From: Thermostichus sp047461615
Lineage (GTDB): Bacteria; Cyanobacteriota; Cyanobacteriia; Thermostichales; Thermostichaceae
Direction of reading: 5' to 3'
Assembly (NCBI RefSeq): GCF_047461615.1
Contig: NZ_JANSHI010000006.1
Coordinates: 1 to 64,000, forward strand
Length of the DNA: 64,000 nt
Part shown: positions 25,477-33,864 of the stretch, piece after piece
Position numbering within the stretch: position 1 is the first letter of the stretch
How the letters are laid out: each line of letters opens with the position of its first letter
The notes under the pieces: generated by a model
What the model saw: only the letters and a program-made list of their open reading frames with translations
The model's database searches: none
Told to the model about the DNA's origin: nothing
Program-made: the position numbers and the translations under genes

Positions 25477-26934
25477 CTAGGCTGGCGGCGACGGCTGGGG
25501 ATCCCGGCAGGCGGCCAGGATGGCCTGGGCAGCCAACTGGCCAGAGAGGGTGGCTCCTTCCATGCTGTCGATGTAGTCCTGGGCGGTGTAGCTGCCGGCA
25601 AGGAAGAAGTTGGGCACGGGAGTTTTCTGCGGCGGCCGATAGGGCTCCATGCCCGGCGCCTCGCGGTAGAGGGAGTGGGCCAGCTTGACCACGCTGTACC
25701 AGGTCAGGTTCAGTTGCCGCGAGGAGGGAAAGAGCTCATGCACTTGGTGCAGCACGTGCTGGGCAATGGCCTCGTTGGACATGGAGATAAAGGGATCCCC
25801 GGGCGTAAGCACGCATTGCAGCAGGGATCCCTGGCCGGGTTTGTAGTAGTCAGCAGGGCTGGTGAGGGCGAGATCGGCAAAGCAGGAGAAATCGGCATCG
25901 GCAGTGTAGAGGAGGTTGTCAATGCCAAGCGGCTGGGGATAGTCGGCGGCGCGTTTGGCCCGGCCCTGGGGGTTGAGCTCCGTCACCCAGCCGTCGAAGC
26001 GCAACTGCACCGTGGCAACTGGCACTGAGTCCAGCTTGTAGAGGTTGTCGAACTGGGGCCACTGCCGCCACACCTGGGGGATCAGGCGTTTTGCCCCTTC
26101 TACCGCCGTTGCACACACATACACATCCGCCTCCACGCGCTCGCCGTTGGCCAAAACCAGGCCGGTTACCGCGTAGGGGGGGGAGTCGCTGACTTCAATG
26201 CGGCTGACCCCCCGCCGGGTATGAACCTGACCGCCGTGGGCTTGTAGGTAGCGGACGATGGGCTGGGTAAGGTAATTGTCCGGGGATCCCTTGAGGAAAT
26301 TGAGCTTAGAGGCGTCTGTTTTGCTGGCAAACATCTGAAAGATGGTCAGCATGCAGCGAGCAGAAATCTGCTCCGTGTCGATGAAGCCCAGGGCATAGGC
26401 AATGGGGTTCCACATCCGCTTCAGGCTACCCTCAGACCCGCCGTGCTGGCGGAACCACTCGGCAAAGCTTACCCGATCCAAAGCGCGAATCTGTTGCATT
26501 GCCCCTTCGTAGTCCAGCAGGCCGCGAATCAAGGGGCTAGTGCCTAGCGCCAAGGCGTTGCGCAGTTTATCGGCCCAGGAGAGCTGGTTGGTGGTAAAAA
26601 AAGCTTTGAGGCCGTTGAAGGGCGCTCCTAGGGGAAAGCGAAAATCGAGGCTGGCCACCCGCCCGCCGCGGTTGACAAAAGTGTGGACGTGCTGCTTGGG
26701 CAGCAGATTCTCGTAGGCCCCCACCTTTTTCATTAGGGCAAACAGGTTGCTGTAGTTGCAGAAAAAAACGTGCAATCCCATCTCAATGTGGTTGCCCTCG
26801 GCATCCTGCCAGGATCCCACCTTGCCGCCGGCAAAGGGCCGCGCCTCGTAGATCCGCACTTCATGGCCCGCCTCAGCCAAGTAAACCCCCGTTGCCAAGC
26901 CGGCCAACCCTGCTCCAATAATGGCTACCCGCAT
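25477..26934 (-). CDS. crtQ: Zeta-carotene desaturase
   Basis: ZDS introduces the last two double bonds on the way from zeta-carotene to lycopene, with quinone as acceptor, in the thylakoid membrane. The FAD motif GAGLAGLATGVYLAEAGHEV opens the protein. GNHIEMGLHVFFCNYSNLF and MKKVGAYENLLPKQHVH distinguish ZDS from phytoene desaturase. The C-terminal FAD-contact region LAGSYTAQDYIDSMEGATLSG is complete. Length is 485 aa. A tRNA-Gly gene starts about 140 bases upstream on the other strand. Confidence 0.93.
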   Translation of the reverse strand: MRVAIIGAGLAGLATGVYLAEAGHEVRIYEARPFAGGKVGSWQDAEGNHIEMGLHVFFCNYSNLFALMKKVGAYENLLPKQHVHTFVNRGGRVASLDFRFPLGAPFNGLKAFFTTNQLSWADKLRNALALGTSPLIRGLLDYEGAMQQIRALDRVSFAEWFRQHGGSEGSLKRMWNPIAYALGFIDTEQISARCMLTIFQMFASKTDASKLNFLKGSPDNYLTQPIVRYLQAHGGQVHTRRGVSRIEVSDSPPYAVTGLVLANGERVEADVYVCATAVEGAKRLIPQVWRQWPQFDNLYKLDSVPVATVQLRFDGWVTELNPQGRAKRAADYPQPLGIDNLLYTADADFSCFADLALTSPADYYKPGQGSLLQCVLTPGDPFISMSNEAIAQHVLHQVHELFPSSRQLNLTWYSVVKLAHSLYREAPGMEPYRPPQKTPVPNFFLAGSYTAQDYIDSMEGATLSGQLAAQAILAACRDPQPSPPA

Positions 26935-27071
26935 CGCGATTTCCTAGGCCCCGCTAGGGGCTGACGCAACTGCAAAGAAAGATGAACTGCTCCCATTCTG
27001 GAACAAAATGCCGCCCACTTCCCCCCTTGACAGACAGCGGCAAAGTTTGTCACGATACACTACTAGCTAGT

Positions 27072-27143
27072 GCGGATGTAGCTCAGTGGTAGAGCTTCTC
27101 GTTGCCAACGAGAAGGTCGCGCGTTCGAATCGCGTCATCCGCT
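27072..27143 (+). tRNA. tRNA-Gly (anticodon GCC)
   Basis: A full cloverleaf can be drawn. The acceptor GCGGATG pairs with CATCCGC, followed by a T discriminator. The D arm is TAGCTCAGTGGTAGAGC, the anticodon arm TTCTC-GTTGCCAAC-GAGAA gives anticodon GCC, and the T arm GCGCG-TTCGAAT-CGCGT has one G-T pair. CCA is not encoded. A TTGACA at 27027-27032 and a TACACT at 27056-27061 are nearby, but their spacing (23) is too long for a standard promoter. Confidence 0.97.
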
Positions 27144-27189
27144 TTCTTGGCACTCCCTTGGCTTCTCTTCCAAGGGAAGGGGGGATTGC

Positions 27190-27912
27190 CTATCGCTTGT
27201 AGAAGGTCTCTAGGCTGTGGCGGTCGCCCACAAAGCGCCAGTGCCAGGGCTCGTAGCTTACTCCTTGGGGGTTGCCGCGGGGAAAGGACAGCTCAAAGCC
27301 AAAACGAGCAGCGTTCTTCTCCAGCCAGCGGAAGGCAGGAGTCTTTTCAAAAGCCTCCTGGAGATCCCACTGCGGAAACTGGGCATCCCCAATGTCGATA
27401 GCGTAGCCGGTGTGATGCTCGCTATATCCCGGGGGAGCGCTGACTGCAGCCCGTTCTCCTGGCCGCAGAGCCCGCGCTTGGGCTACTTGAAAAAACAAAG
27501 CCTCCTGCTCCGCTATCGAGCGAAACCCAGAGATGGGGACAAGGCGGATCCCGTCGGCTAGAGCCGCTGCGCTCATTCGCCGGTAGCTCTCGGCAGCGGC
27601 GTGGCGCAGGCGCACCTCGCGCCCGTGGTAATAGCCCACTACCTGGAGGGTCTCTGGCGGAGCTTCAGCATAGGCATAGTGGCCCAGCAGAGAGGGCCTG
27701 CCCTCTCCTTGCTGAGAAACAGAGAGCTCTTGCGCCAGGGGTTCTCTTCTTTCCTTTGATCCTGGCAACCTGCCCACTGCCCACATCGTTGAGAGCAGCA
27801 GCGTAAGCAAGGCTAGAGCTAGCCTTAAGCCCAGCCTCCAAGGACCTGAGGAGCCTTGCGCTTTTGCTGGAGGGGGAGGGTAGCGACGCGCAACTGGAAT
27901 GTCGTCGTTCAT
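27190..27912 (-). CDS. D-alanyl-D-alanine carboxypeptidase, VanY (M15B) family
   Basis: An N-terminal cytoplasmic stretch of about 25 residues, a single membrane helix (LGLRLALALLTLLLSTMWAV) and a periplasmic domain suggest an anchored enzyme trimming peptidoglycan stem peptides. M15B motifs are present: SGFRSIAEQEALF, then YSEHHTGYAIDIGD with the zinc-binding H and D, and YEPWHWRFVG with the general base and third zinc ligand. ATG 27912 gives 240 aa. It follows the peroxiredoxin gene by 39 bases on the same strand. Confidence 0.9.
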   Translation of the reverse strand: MNDDIPVARRYPPPPAKAQGSSGPWRLGLRLALALLTLLLSTMWAVGRLPGSKERREPLAQELSVSQQGEGRPSLLGHYAYAEAPPETLQVVGYYHGREVRLRHAAAESYRRMSAAALADGIRLVPISGFRSIAEQEALFFQVAQARALRPGERAAVSAPPGYSEHHTGYAIDIGDAQFPQWDLQEAFEKTPAFRWLEKNAARFGFELSFPRGNPQGVSYEPWHWRFVGDRHSLETFYKR

Positions 27913-27951
27913 ACCCAAAGGCTGGGAGGCAAGCCCTCAGGTTCAGCCTCC

Positions 27952-28389
27952 TCACCGGCCCAAGTCCGCCAAGATATCGCGGGCGTGAGTTTCCGTATTA
28001 ATGTTTTGGTAGACCTTAGCAATTTTGCCCTCACCATCAATGACGTAGGTTACTCGCTTGGCATAGCCGCCTCCGTCCACATCGTAGGCGCGGGCAATTG
28101 CGCCGTCGCTATCCACCAAGAGAGGGAAGGGCAAGTTGTACTTTTCGGCAAACTTCTTGTGGGAAGCTTGGTCGTCCATGCTTACCCCCAGCACCACCAA
28201 GTCTTTGCTCTGATAGTCCGCGTAGGCGTCACGGAAGCCGCAGGCCTCTTTGGTGCAGCCAGGGGTGTCATCTTTGGGGTAAAAGTAAAGAATCACCGTT
28301 TTCCCAGCAAAATCGGCTAGGGAAACCGGGTTGCCGTGGGCGTCGACGGTGTTAAAGCCAGGAGCAGGGGTACCGACCGCAAGAACCAT
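27952..28389 (-). CDS. Peroxiredoxin Q / BCP (thiol peroxidase)
   Basis: This thioredoxin-dependent peroxidase reduces hydrogen and alkyl peroxides. The active site TPGCTKEACGFRD has the peroxidatic Cys45 and a resolving Cys50 five residues later, the PrxQ/BCP arrangement. FYPKDDTPGC and GVSMDDQASHKKFAEKY fit. ATG 28389 (MVLAVGTPAPGF) gives 145 aa; the upstream in-frame extension to 28449 overlaps the HD gene and is not family sequence. The gene sits between the HD-domain gene and the VanY-type gene with gaps of under 40 bases, so the three are probably one transcript. Confidence 0.93.
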   Translation of the reverse strand: MVLAVGTPAPGFNTVDAHGNPVSLADFAGKTVILYFYPKDDTPGCTKEACGFRDAYADYQSKDLVVLGVSMDDQASHKKFAEKYNLPFPLLVDSDGAIARAYDVDGGGYAKRVTYVIDGEGKIAKVYQNINTETHARDILADLGR

Positions 28390-28426
28390 AGACGGGTGAC
28401 CTATAGGACTGCCCTCAGCATTTTCT

Positions 28427-29065
28427 TCAGCCCCCCTCCTCCCTGTCAAGCGCCGGATTCGGCTCGGCTGTCCGTTGCAACTCGGCCACCACTTCCTGGA
28501 GCTCCGCAGCTAACCCCGAAGGTAGCCGTCGTCCCAGGATCTCCGCCAGCGAGCGGTAGTACCATAGGGATCCCTCCTTACCGCCGGAGAAGCGCTCCCA
28601 AAGCTGATCCCCTAGCTGGCGAAAGTCCCGTAGGAGGCAGCGGGCGTTGTGCAGCTTGTCAGCGGCAGCCACCAGCAGAACCGAAGCGTCTGCGGTTTCC
28701 AAATGCTTCAGGTAGGCCGTTTTCCGCTCCTTCCAGTTTTCTTTGGGCTCGCCCCGGGAGCTATCGCTTTCAGTATCCGTACACCCTAAGATGATCTGCA
28801 GCACTCGTTCTCCAAAGCGCTCCCGCAGTTGCTGTTCAATCTGGGCCCGTGGCTCGCCGCTGTAGCGGGGGCCATCTTCCAGGCTGTCGTGGAGCAAAGC
28901 AGCAATGGCCTCATCCTCATCGGCACCGTACTCTAGGGCAATGGAGGCTACGGCCAACAGGTGGCTGAGGTAAGGGATCCTGGTTCCCTTGCGGGTTTGA
29001 GCAGCGTGCCATCGGTAGGCGTAGCGCATGGCCTCGGCAAACCGCGGCGTCAAGTGGGTGGACAT
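28427..29065 (-). CDS. Stand-alone HD-domain phosphohydrolase (SpoT/MESH1-like)
   Basis: The 212-aa protein resembles the hydrolase half of RelA/SpoT. It has HAAQTRKGTRIPYLSHLLAVA (metal ligand H35), ALLHDSLEDGP (H59, D60 and the following ED), and AAADKLHNARCLL. No synthetase, TGS or ACT domain is present. By likeness it may hydrolyse (p)ppGpp or another nucleotide, but small HD proteins of this kind vary. It heads a three-gene minus-strand cluster with peroxiredoxin and VanY-type genes and diverges from treY. Confidence 0.8.
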   Translation of the reverse strand: MSTHLTPRFAEAMRYAYRWHAAQTRKGTRIPYLSHLLAVASIALEYGADEDEAIAALLHDSLEDGPRYSGEPRAQIEQQLRERFGERVLQIILGCTDTESDSSRGEPKENWKERKTAYLKHLETADASVLLVAAADKLHNARCLLRDFRQLGDQLWERFSGGKEGSLWYYRSLAEILGRRLPSGLAAELQEVVAELQRTAEPNPALDREEGG

Positions 29066-29511
29066 CGGTCTCTCTCTAGTCGGGGTTGGTAAGTTGAGGA
29101 GATGGGGCGGGGATCGTTAGCACCTGGTCGGAACCTCAGAGGTTCAGATCCCAGCCCCCTGCCAAGTGTACTGCTAGGCGAAGGAGCTCGGAGTGATTTG
29201 GCTGGTAGGCGGCCACCTCTACTTGAGGACTGGCAGGAAATCCCCATTGCCGCTCAGCAGCAGCTCTGTTTTGGAGGCAAGATAGCCTCCCCTCCCAATT
29301 GGCCTTGCAGCTGCAAACGGCGCTGGCTGAGGTTGTGTCGGGTAGAGCCTGAAAATGGGACAGCATGCTACCGTCAGAAGGCCATGACGGCTTAGAGACA
29401 AGCTCGGGACTCATTGGCAGCTCCAAGGCTCTGCTAGCTGCTGCCTAGAAGCCAGCTGCAGCTGCAGGGAGTATGTCAACCTGGAAAAACCCTTTCTAGT
29501 TAGAGGTCACC
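29066..29511. other. Non-coding region between the HD gene and treY
   Basis: I see no supported gene in these 446 bases; open frames on both strands lack recognisable content. Notable are the palindromic CAGCTGCAGCTGCAG block near 29453-29467 and, directly after it, a 13-base match to the IS right end at the start of the window (29467-29479). Confidence 0.4.
29467..29479 (+). mobile_element. Possible solo remnant of an IS200/IS605-type right end
   Basis: GGGAGTATGTCAA is identical to bases 85-97, the presumed right terminus of the element at the window start, including the final TCAA. The hairpin seen in the first copy is not conserved; a CAGCTG-rich palindrome lies there instead. A 13-base match by chance in 64 kb is improbable, but no transposase remnant is visible beside it. 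Confidence 0.3.
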
Positions 29512-32313
29512 ATGCGGATCCCGACTTGCACCTATCGCATCCAGTTTCACGCCGGTTTTGACTTCGAGGCAGCACGGCAAATCGTCCCCTACCTAAAGTT
29601 GCTGGGTGTTAGCGATCTGTACGCCTCTCCCATCTTTCAGGCTCGCAAAGGCAGTACCCACGGCTACGACGTGGTGGATCCCACCCAGATCAACTGCGAA
29701 CTGGGAGGAATCGAAAAATTTGAAGTTCTATGGGAAACTCTCCACCAGCAGGGAATTGGCTGGATCCAAGACATTGTTCCCAATCACATGGCCTATGACG
29801 GCCAAAATCGAATGCTAATGGATGTGCTGGAAAGCGGCCCCAACTCAGACTTTATCGATTACTTCGATGTTGACTGGGATCACTCCTACCTTGGCATCAA
29901 GGGCAGAATTTTGGCACCCTTTCTGGGAGATTTCTACAACAAATGCTTAGAGTCCGGACAAATCCAGCTTCGTTACGATGCCGATGGCCTTAGCATTAAC
30001 TACTTCAACTTGAGGTTTCCTCTCAATATCGACACCTACGCCGATGTTTTTACTTACAACTTAGGCAAGCTGAGGCGAAAACTAGGACGCAGCCATCCTG
30101 ACTACGTCAAGCTACTGGGAATTCTCTTCAGCCTCAAGTTCATTCCTAGCAAAGAAGACCTCCTAGAGCGTACTGACCAAATCAATTTTGCTAAGCACTC
30201 TCTGTGGGAGCTTTATACCTCCAGCCCGCATATTCAAAGCTTTTTTGATGAGAACATTGCCATCTTTAATGGCAAGCCAGGAGATCCCTCAAGCTTTGAC
30301 TTGCTGGACAGTCTCTTGGCCCGGCAAAACTTCCGCCTTTCCTTCTGGAAGGTAGGTGCTGAAGAGATCAACTACCGTCGCTTCTTTACCATCAATGACT
30401 TGATCTCGCTGCGGGTAGAAGACCGGGAGGTCTTTCGCAAAACGCACCAGCTCATCTTTAAGCTTGCAGAGCAAGGGCGCTTTACGGGCTTGCGCATTGA
30501 CCATATTGATGGCCTATTTAACCCGGAGGAATATCTCCATCGCCTCCGTGAGCGCTGTCCAGATCTCTACATCGTTGTAGAAAAAATACTGGGGCCTGAC
30601 GAGAAGCTGCCTCCTCAGTGGCCGGTACAGGGCACAACAGGTTATGACTTCCTGGCTAAGCTGAACGGCCTCTTTTGCTGCTCTGAGAACGAGGAGGCGT
30701 TTGAAAGGCTATATCAGAACTTTACCGATCTAAGGCAGTCTCCCGAACAGGTAATCGAAGACAAAAAACGCCTAATTATTGAGCGCAACCTAGCGGGGGA
30801 CATGGACAACCTTGCCTTTTTGCTTAAGCGAATTACCAGCCATCACCGCTATGCCAACGACTTTACTCTCTACAGCTTGCGCCGAGCTCTGGCAGAGGTT
30901 TTGGTGTGTTTCCCAGTTTACCGAGTCTACATCCATGAAGGGGTTCTCAGCCCAGAAGGTCAGCAGGCTATCCGCCAGGCTGTAGAGAAAGCTAAGGAGA
31001 ACCTGCCCATCTTAGTCAACGAGCTGAATTTCCTACAGCGCTTTCTCTGTCTTGAGTTCCCCGAAAACATCTCGGAGGAGGAGAAGAACGAGCAAATCTA
31101 CTTTGCCATGCGGCTGCAACAGTTGGCCGGCCCTCTCATGGCCAAAGGGGTAGAGGACACGGCCTTCTACGTTTACAATAGGCTGCTATCCCTAAACGAG
31201 GTAGGCAGCGATCTGTGTCGTTTTGGCATTTCTATCCAGGAGTTCCATCGCTTTAACCAAGAACGAGCAGCCCAGTGGCCTTTGACCCTAAATGCCTCTT
31301 CCACCCACGACACCAAGCGTGGCGAGGATGTGCGGGCCCGCCTGAACGTACTCTCCGAAATACCCGCCGAGTGGGAGAGACATATTAACCTTTGGCACGA
31401 GCTCAATGTTGGCTATAAAGTTTACCGCAAGCAAGCCAAGCGTTCGGAGCTGCCAGATCGCAACGACGAGTATTTTCTCTATCAGACTTTGATCGGCTCC
31501 TATCCTTTTCAACCAGAGGAAGTTCCGACCTTTGTCCAGCGAGTTAAAGACTACGCCATCAAAGCAGTTCGGGAAGCTAAAGTCCATACTGCCTGGCTTC
31601 GCCCCGATACCGAATACGAAGAAGCTACCCTTGCTTTCATCGATCAAATCCTGCAGCCCTCAAGCCCCTTCTTGGAGTCTTTCCTGCCCTTTCAGCGCAA
31701 AATTGCCCACTTTGGCATCTTTAACTCTCTCTCTCAAACTCTGCTGAAGCTCACCAGCCCTGGGATCCCGGATATCTATCAGGGCACGGAGCTGTGGGAT
31801 CTCAGCATGGTGGATCCCGACAATCGCCGACCTGTGGACTTTTCCCGTCGCCTAGCTTACCTCGAAGAAATCCAGCGGCGGATCAAGCAGGATCCCCTGC
31901 AACTTATCCAAGATCTTCTGCTCCACCGCCACGATGGCCGCATTAAGCTGTTTCTCATCCACCTGGTGCTCAAGGCCCGTCAGGAACAGCCGCAGCTGTT
32001 TCTGGAAGGCAGTTATATTCCTCTACAGGTGAGCGGCTCCTATGCCAACCACGTCATAGCCTTTGCCCGTCAGCACGATAAACAAGTCGTGCTGGTGGTG
32101 GCGCCCCGCTTTTTAACTTCCTTAATTGATGAAACTCAAGATCCCCTGGGGGAATCGGTTTGGAAAGATACGGAAATTCAACTGCCGCGCTGGAAGCGGC
32201 TGGACTGGGTGAATGGCTTAACCCAGGAAGAGATCCCTGGTGGCGACAGCTTGCCCGTGGGGGCCGTCCTCAAGTCTTTCCCCGTGGCTCTGCTATGGGG
32301 GCAATCTCGCTGA
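29512..32313 (+). CDS. treY: Malto-oligosyltrehalose synthase
   Basis: TreY isomerises the reducing end of maltodextrins to a trehalose linkage; TreZ then frees trehalose. The GH13 fold is complete over 933 aa: TYRIQFHAGFDFE at the start, YASPIFQARKGSTHGYDVVDP, IQDIVPNHMAYDGQN, nucleophile D330 in LRIDHIDGL, acid/base E357 in VVEKILGPDE, and STHDTKRGEDVRARL. TreY has an extra helical insert (about residues 380-560), also seen. No treZ lies in this window. The first two thirds of the gene are AT-richer than neighbouring genes and contain no GGGATCCC, which may indicate transfer. It converges on tpiA with five bases between stops. Confidence 0.95.
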   Translation: MRIPTCTYRIQFHAGFDFEAARQIVPYLKLLGVSDLYASPIFQARKGSTHGYDVVDPTQINCELGGIEKFEVLWETLHQQGIGWIQDIVPNHMAYDGQNRMLMDVLESGPNSDFIDYFDVDWDHSYLGIKGRILAPFLGDFYNKCLESGQIQLRYDADGLSINYFNLRFPLNIDTYADVFTYNLGKLRRKLGRSHPDYVKLLGILFSLKFIPSKEDLLERTDQINFAKHSLWELYTSSPHIQSFFDENIAIFNGKPGDPSSFDLLDSLLARQNFRLSFWKVGAEEINYRRFFTINDLISLRVEDREVFRKTHQLIFKLAEQGRFTGLRIDHIDGLFNPEEYLHRLRERCPDLYIVVEKILGPDEKLPPQWPVQGTTGYDFLAKLNGLFCCSENEEAFERLYQNFTDLRQSPEQVIEDKKRLIIERNLAGDMDNLAFLLKRITSHHRYANDFTLYSLRRALAEVLVCFPVYRVYIHEGVLSPEGQQAIRQAVEKAKENLPILVNELNFLQRFLCLEFPENISEEEKNEQIYFAMRLQQLAGPLMAKGVEDTAFYVYNRLLSLNEVGSDLCRFGISIQEFHRFNQERAAQWPLTLNASSTHDTKRGEDVRARLNVLSEIPAEWERHINLWHELNVGYKVYRKQAKRSELPDRNDEYFLYQTLIGSYPFQPEEVPTFVQRVKDYAIKAVREAKVHTAWLRPDTEYEEATLAFIDQILQPSSPFLESFLPFQRKIAHFGIFNSLSQTLLKLTSPGIPDIYQGTELWDLSMVDPDNRRPVDFSRRLAYLEEIQRRIKQDPLQLIQDLLLHRHDGRIKLFLIHLVLKARQEQPQLFLEGSYIPLQVSGSYANHVIAFARQHDKQVVLVVAPRFLTSLIDETQDPLGESVWKDTEIQLPRWKRLDWVNGLTQEEIPGGDSLPVGAVLKSFPVALLWGQSR

Positions 32314-32318
32314 GGAGC

Positions 32319-33083
32319 CTAGGGAGCCGCTGCCGCAGGAGTCAGGGCCTGGAAGTTGACAATGCGGGCAAACTCTTGGGGATCGAGGCTAGCACCCCCC
32401 ACCAGTACGCCATCAATCTGCGGCTGGGCCATCAGCTCGTCGATATTGCTGGCTTTGACCGAGCCACCGTAGAGGATGGGTAGATGGTCAGCGCCCAGAT
32501 GCTGGCGAATAAGGCCAATGACGCGGTTGGCCTCAGCGGCTGCACAGGTTTTTCCCGTGCCAATGGCCCAGATGGGCTCGTAGGCAATCACAAGGTTTTG
32601 CAGATTGATCCCTGTCAAGGCGCGATCCAACTGTCCCACAATCCAAGACTCGGTTAGCCCCTGTTCCCGCTGCTGCAAGCTTTCCCCCACACAGAGGATA
32701 GGGGTGAGCCCATGCCGCTGGGCCGCCGCCAAGCGCCGGTTGACGGTTTCATCCGTTTCGCCAAAGTATTGCCGTCGCTCGCTGTGGCCAACGATGACAT
32801 AGCGCACCCCCAGCTCTACCAGCATGGGGCCGGAGATCTCTCCCGTAAACGCCCCTTGATCCTCCCAATGCAGGTTTTGCGCTCCCACAGCCATGCCGGA
32901 TCCCCGCGTTTCTTCTGCCACCACGGCCAGGTCTGTAAAGGGCACGCACAGGATGATCTGCCGCTGCGGCATCACCCCTGAAGACGACGCTTGCAGGGCT
33001 GGGCCAAACTCGCGGAGAAACTGGCGGGCCTCCACTTGGGTTTTGTGCATTTTCCAGTTGCCCGCGATGAGGATGGGACGCAA
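32319..33083 (-). CDS. tpiA: Triosephosphate isomerase
   Basis: TpiA interconverts glyceraldehyde-3-phosphate and dihydroxyacetone phosphate in the Calvin cycle and glycolysis. The catalytic residues are in place: K11 in NWKMHK, H100 in VGHSERR, and E169 in AYEPIWAIGTGK. The phosphate-binding YGGSV is also present. Length is 254 aa. It is the last gene of a minus-strand series that begins with sufS, about 58 bases after the M41-like gene. Confidence 0.97.
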   Translation of the reverse strand: MRPILIAGNWKMHKTQVEARQFLREFGPALQASSSGVMPQRQIILCVPFTDLAVVAEETRGSGMAVGAQNLHWEDQGAFTGEISGPMLVELGVRYVIVGHSERRQYFGETDETVNRRLAAAQRHGLTPILCVGESLQQREQGLTESWIVGQLDRALTGINLQNLVIAYEPIWAIGTGKTCAAAEANRVIGLIRQHLGADHLPILYGGSVKASNIDELMAQPQIDGVLVGGASLDPQEFARIVNFQALTPAAAAP

Positions 33084-33141
33084 GATAGATCCTCCCTAAG
33101 CGACACAACGATCCCAACGGGGAATCCCGATTTCGAGTGTA

Positions 33142-33861
33142 TCAGCAAGCGGTTCCAAAAGAGGGCGGAGGAGCTTGCTGGCGGCGCTCTTCCAAGCTGG
33201 CTGCTATAGCAGCTAGGCAGTCTTGCAAAGGGGAGCCCCGCTCCAGGTGCTGGACGGCAACGGCATAGGCTTCAGGGTGGGCTTGCAACAATGCCCGGCT
33301 CTGGCGCAAGAAGCGGTTCATTTGAACCCTCACTTGAGCAGCAGAGGCCAAAGGCGGGGCAGCCCGGATCCCTGACAGGAGCTTAGCCAACTGTTGCCTA
33401 TCCTCCTCATCTCCCACCACTTGGCCATAGTGCAGAGACTCTGCGGCAGCCCCTGCCATCCAAAACAGGCCGTAGCGCTCCAGATCTGCCCAGGAGAGGC
33501 CCCCCTGGGCTTCCCAGGTGTGCATGGGGGCCGGATCCAGCTCCACTCCGCCGTAGCCCGGGATCCCTCGTCGAAAGGCTTGCCAAGGGCTGAGCACGTA
33601 GCCGCGCAAGGGGATCCCCAGCAGGTGGGCCACCAAAATGTGTCCCGCCTCGTGGCGGATGACCCGCTGCCGATAGGCTGGAGAAGCCCAATCCAGAAGC
33701 GCGCCCAGCAACCCCGACAGCCGCCCCCCGAAGGCCACCTGTTCGACAATCCCCAAGGCCACCATCCCAGCCAAAGGCAGAGCTAGCCACGGCCCCAGAG
33801 CCGCCGACACCACCAAGGCCGCCACGATCCAAGCCGCGCGGGTGATTCCAGCTTCCGACAT
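33142..33861 (-). CDS. FtsH-type (M41-like) peptidase domain protein without AAA module
   Basis: Two hydrophobic segments (about residues 10-40) precede a domain resembling the FtsH protease part. RHEAGHILVAHLL carries the zinc motif HEAGH at 70-74. The later MAGAAAESLHYGQVVGDEEDRQQLAKLL lines up with the FtsH GGRAAEE-x-xFG...ND region that supplies the third ligand. No ATPase domain is present in its 239 aa, so it is either an ATP-independent membrane peptidase or an FtsHi-like partner. It starts three bases after the preceding membrane-protein gene, so the two are surely co-transcribed. Confidence 0.75.
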   Translation of the reverse strand: MSEAGITRAAWIVAALVVSAALGPWLALPLAGMVALGIVEQVAFGGRLSGLLGALLDWASPAYRQRVIRHEAGHILVAHLLGIPLRGYVLSPWQAFRRGIPGYGGVELDPAPMHTWEAQGGLSWADLERYGLFWMAGAAAESLHYGQVVGDEEDRQQLAKLLSGIRAAPPLASAAQVRVQMNRFLRQSRALLQAHPEAYAVAVQHLERGSPLQDCLAAIAASLEERRQQAPPPSFGTAC

Positions 33862-33864
33862 CGC

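Noticed and set aside
27027..27061. TTGACA ... TACACT as a promoter for tRNA-Gly
   Set aside because: The spacing of 23 bases is too long for a standard promoter; the dyad TGACA/TGTCA there may be coincidence.
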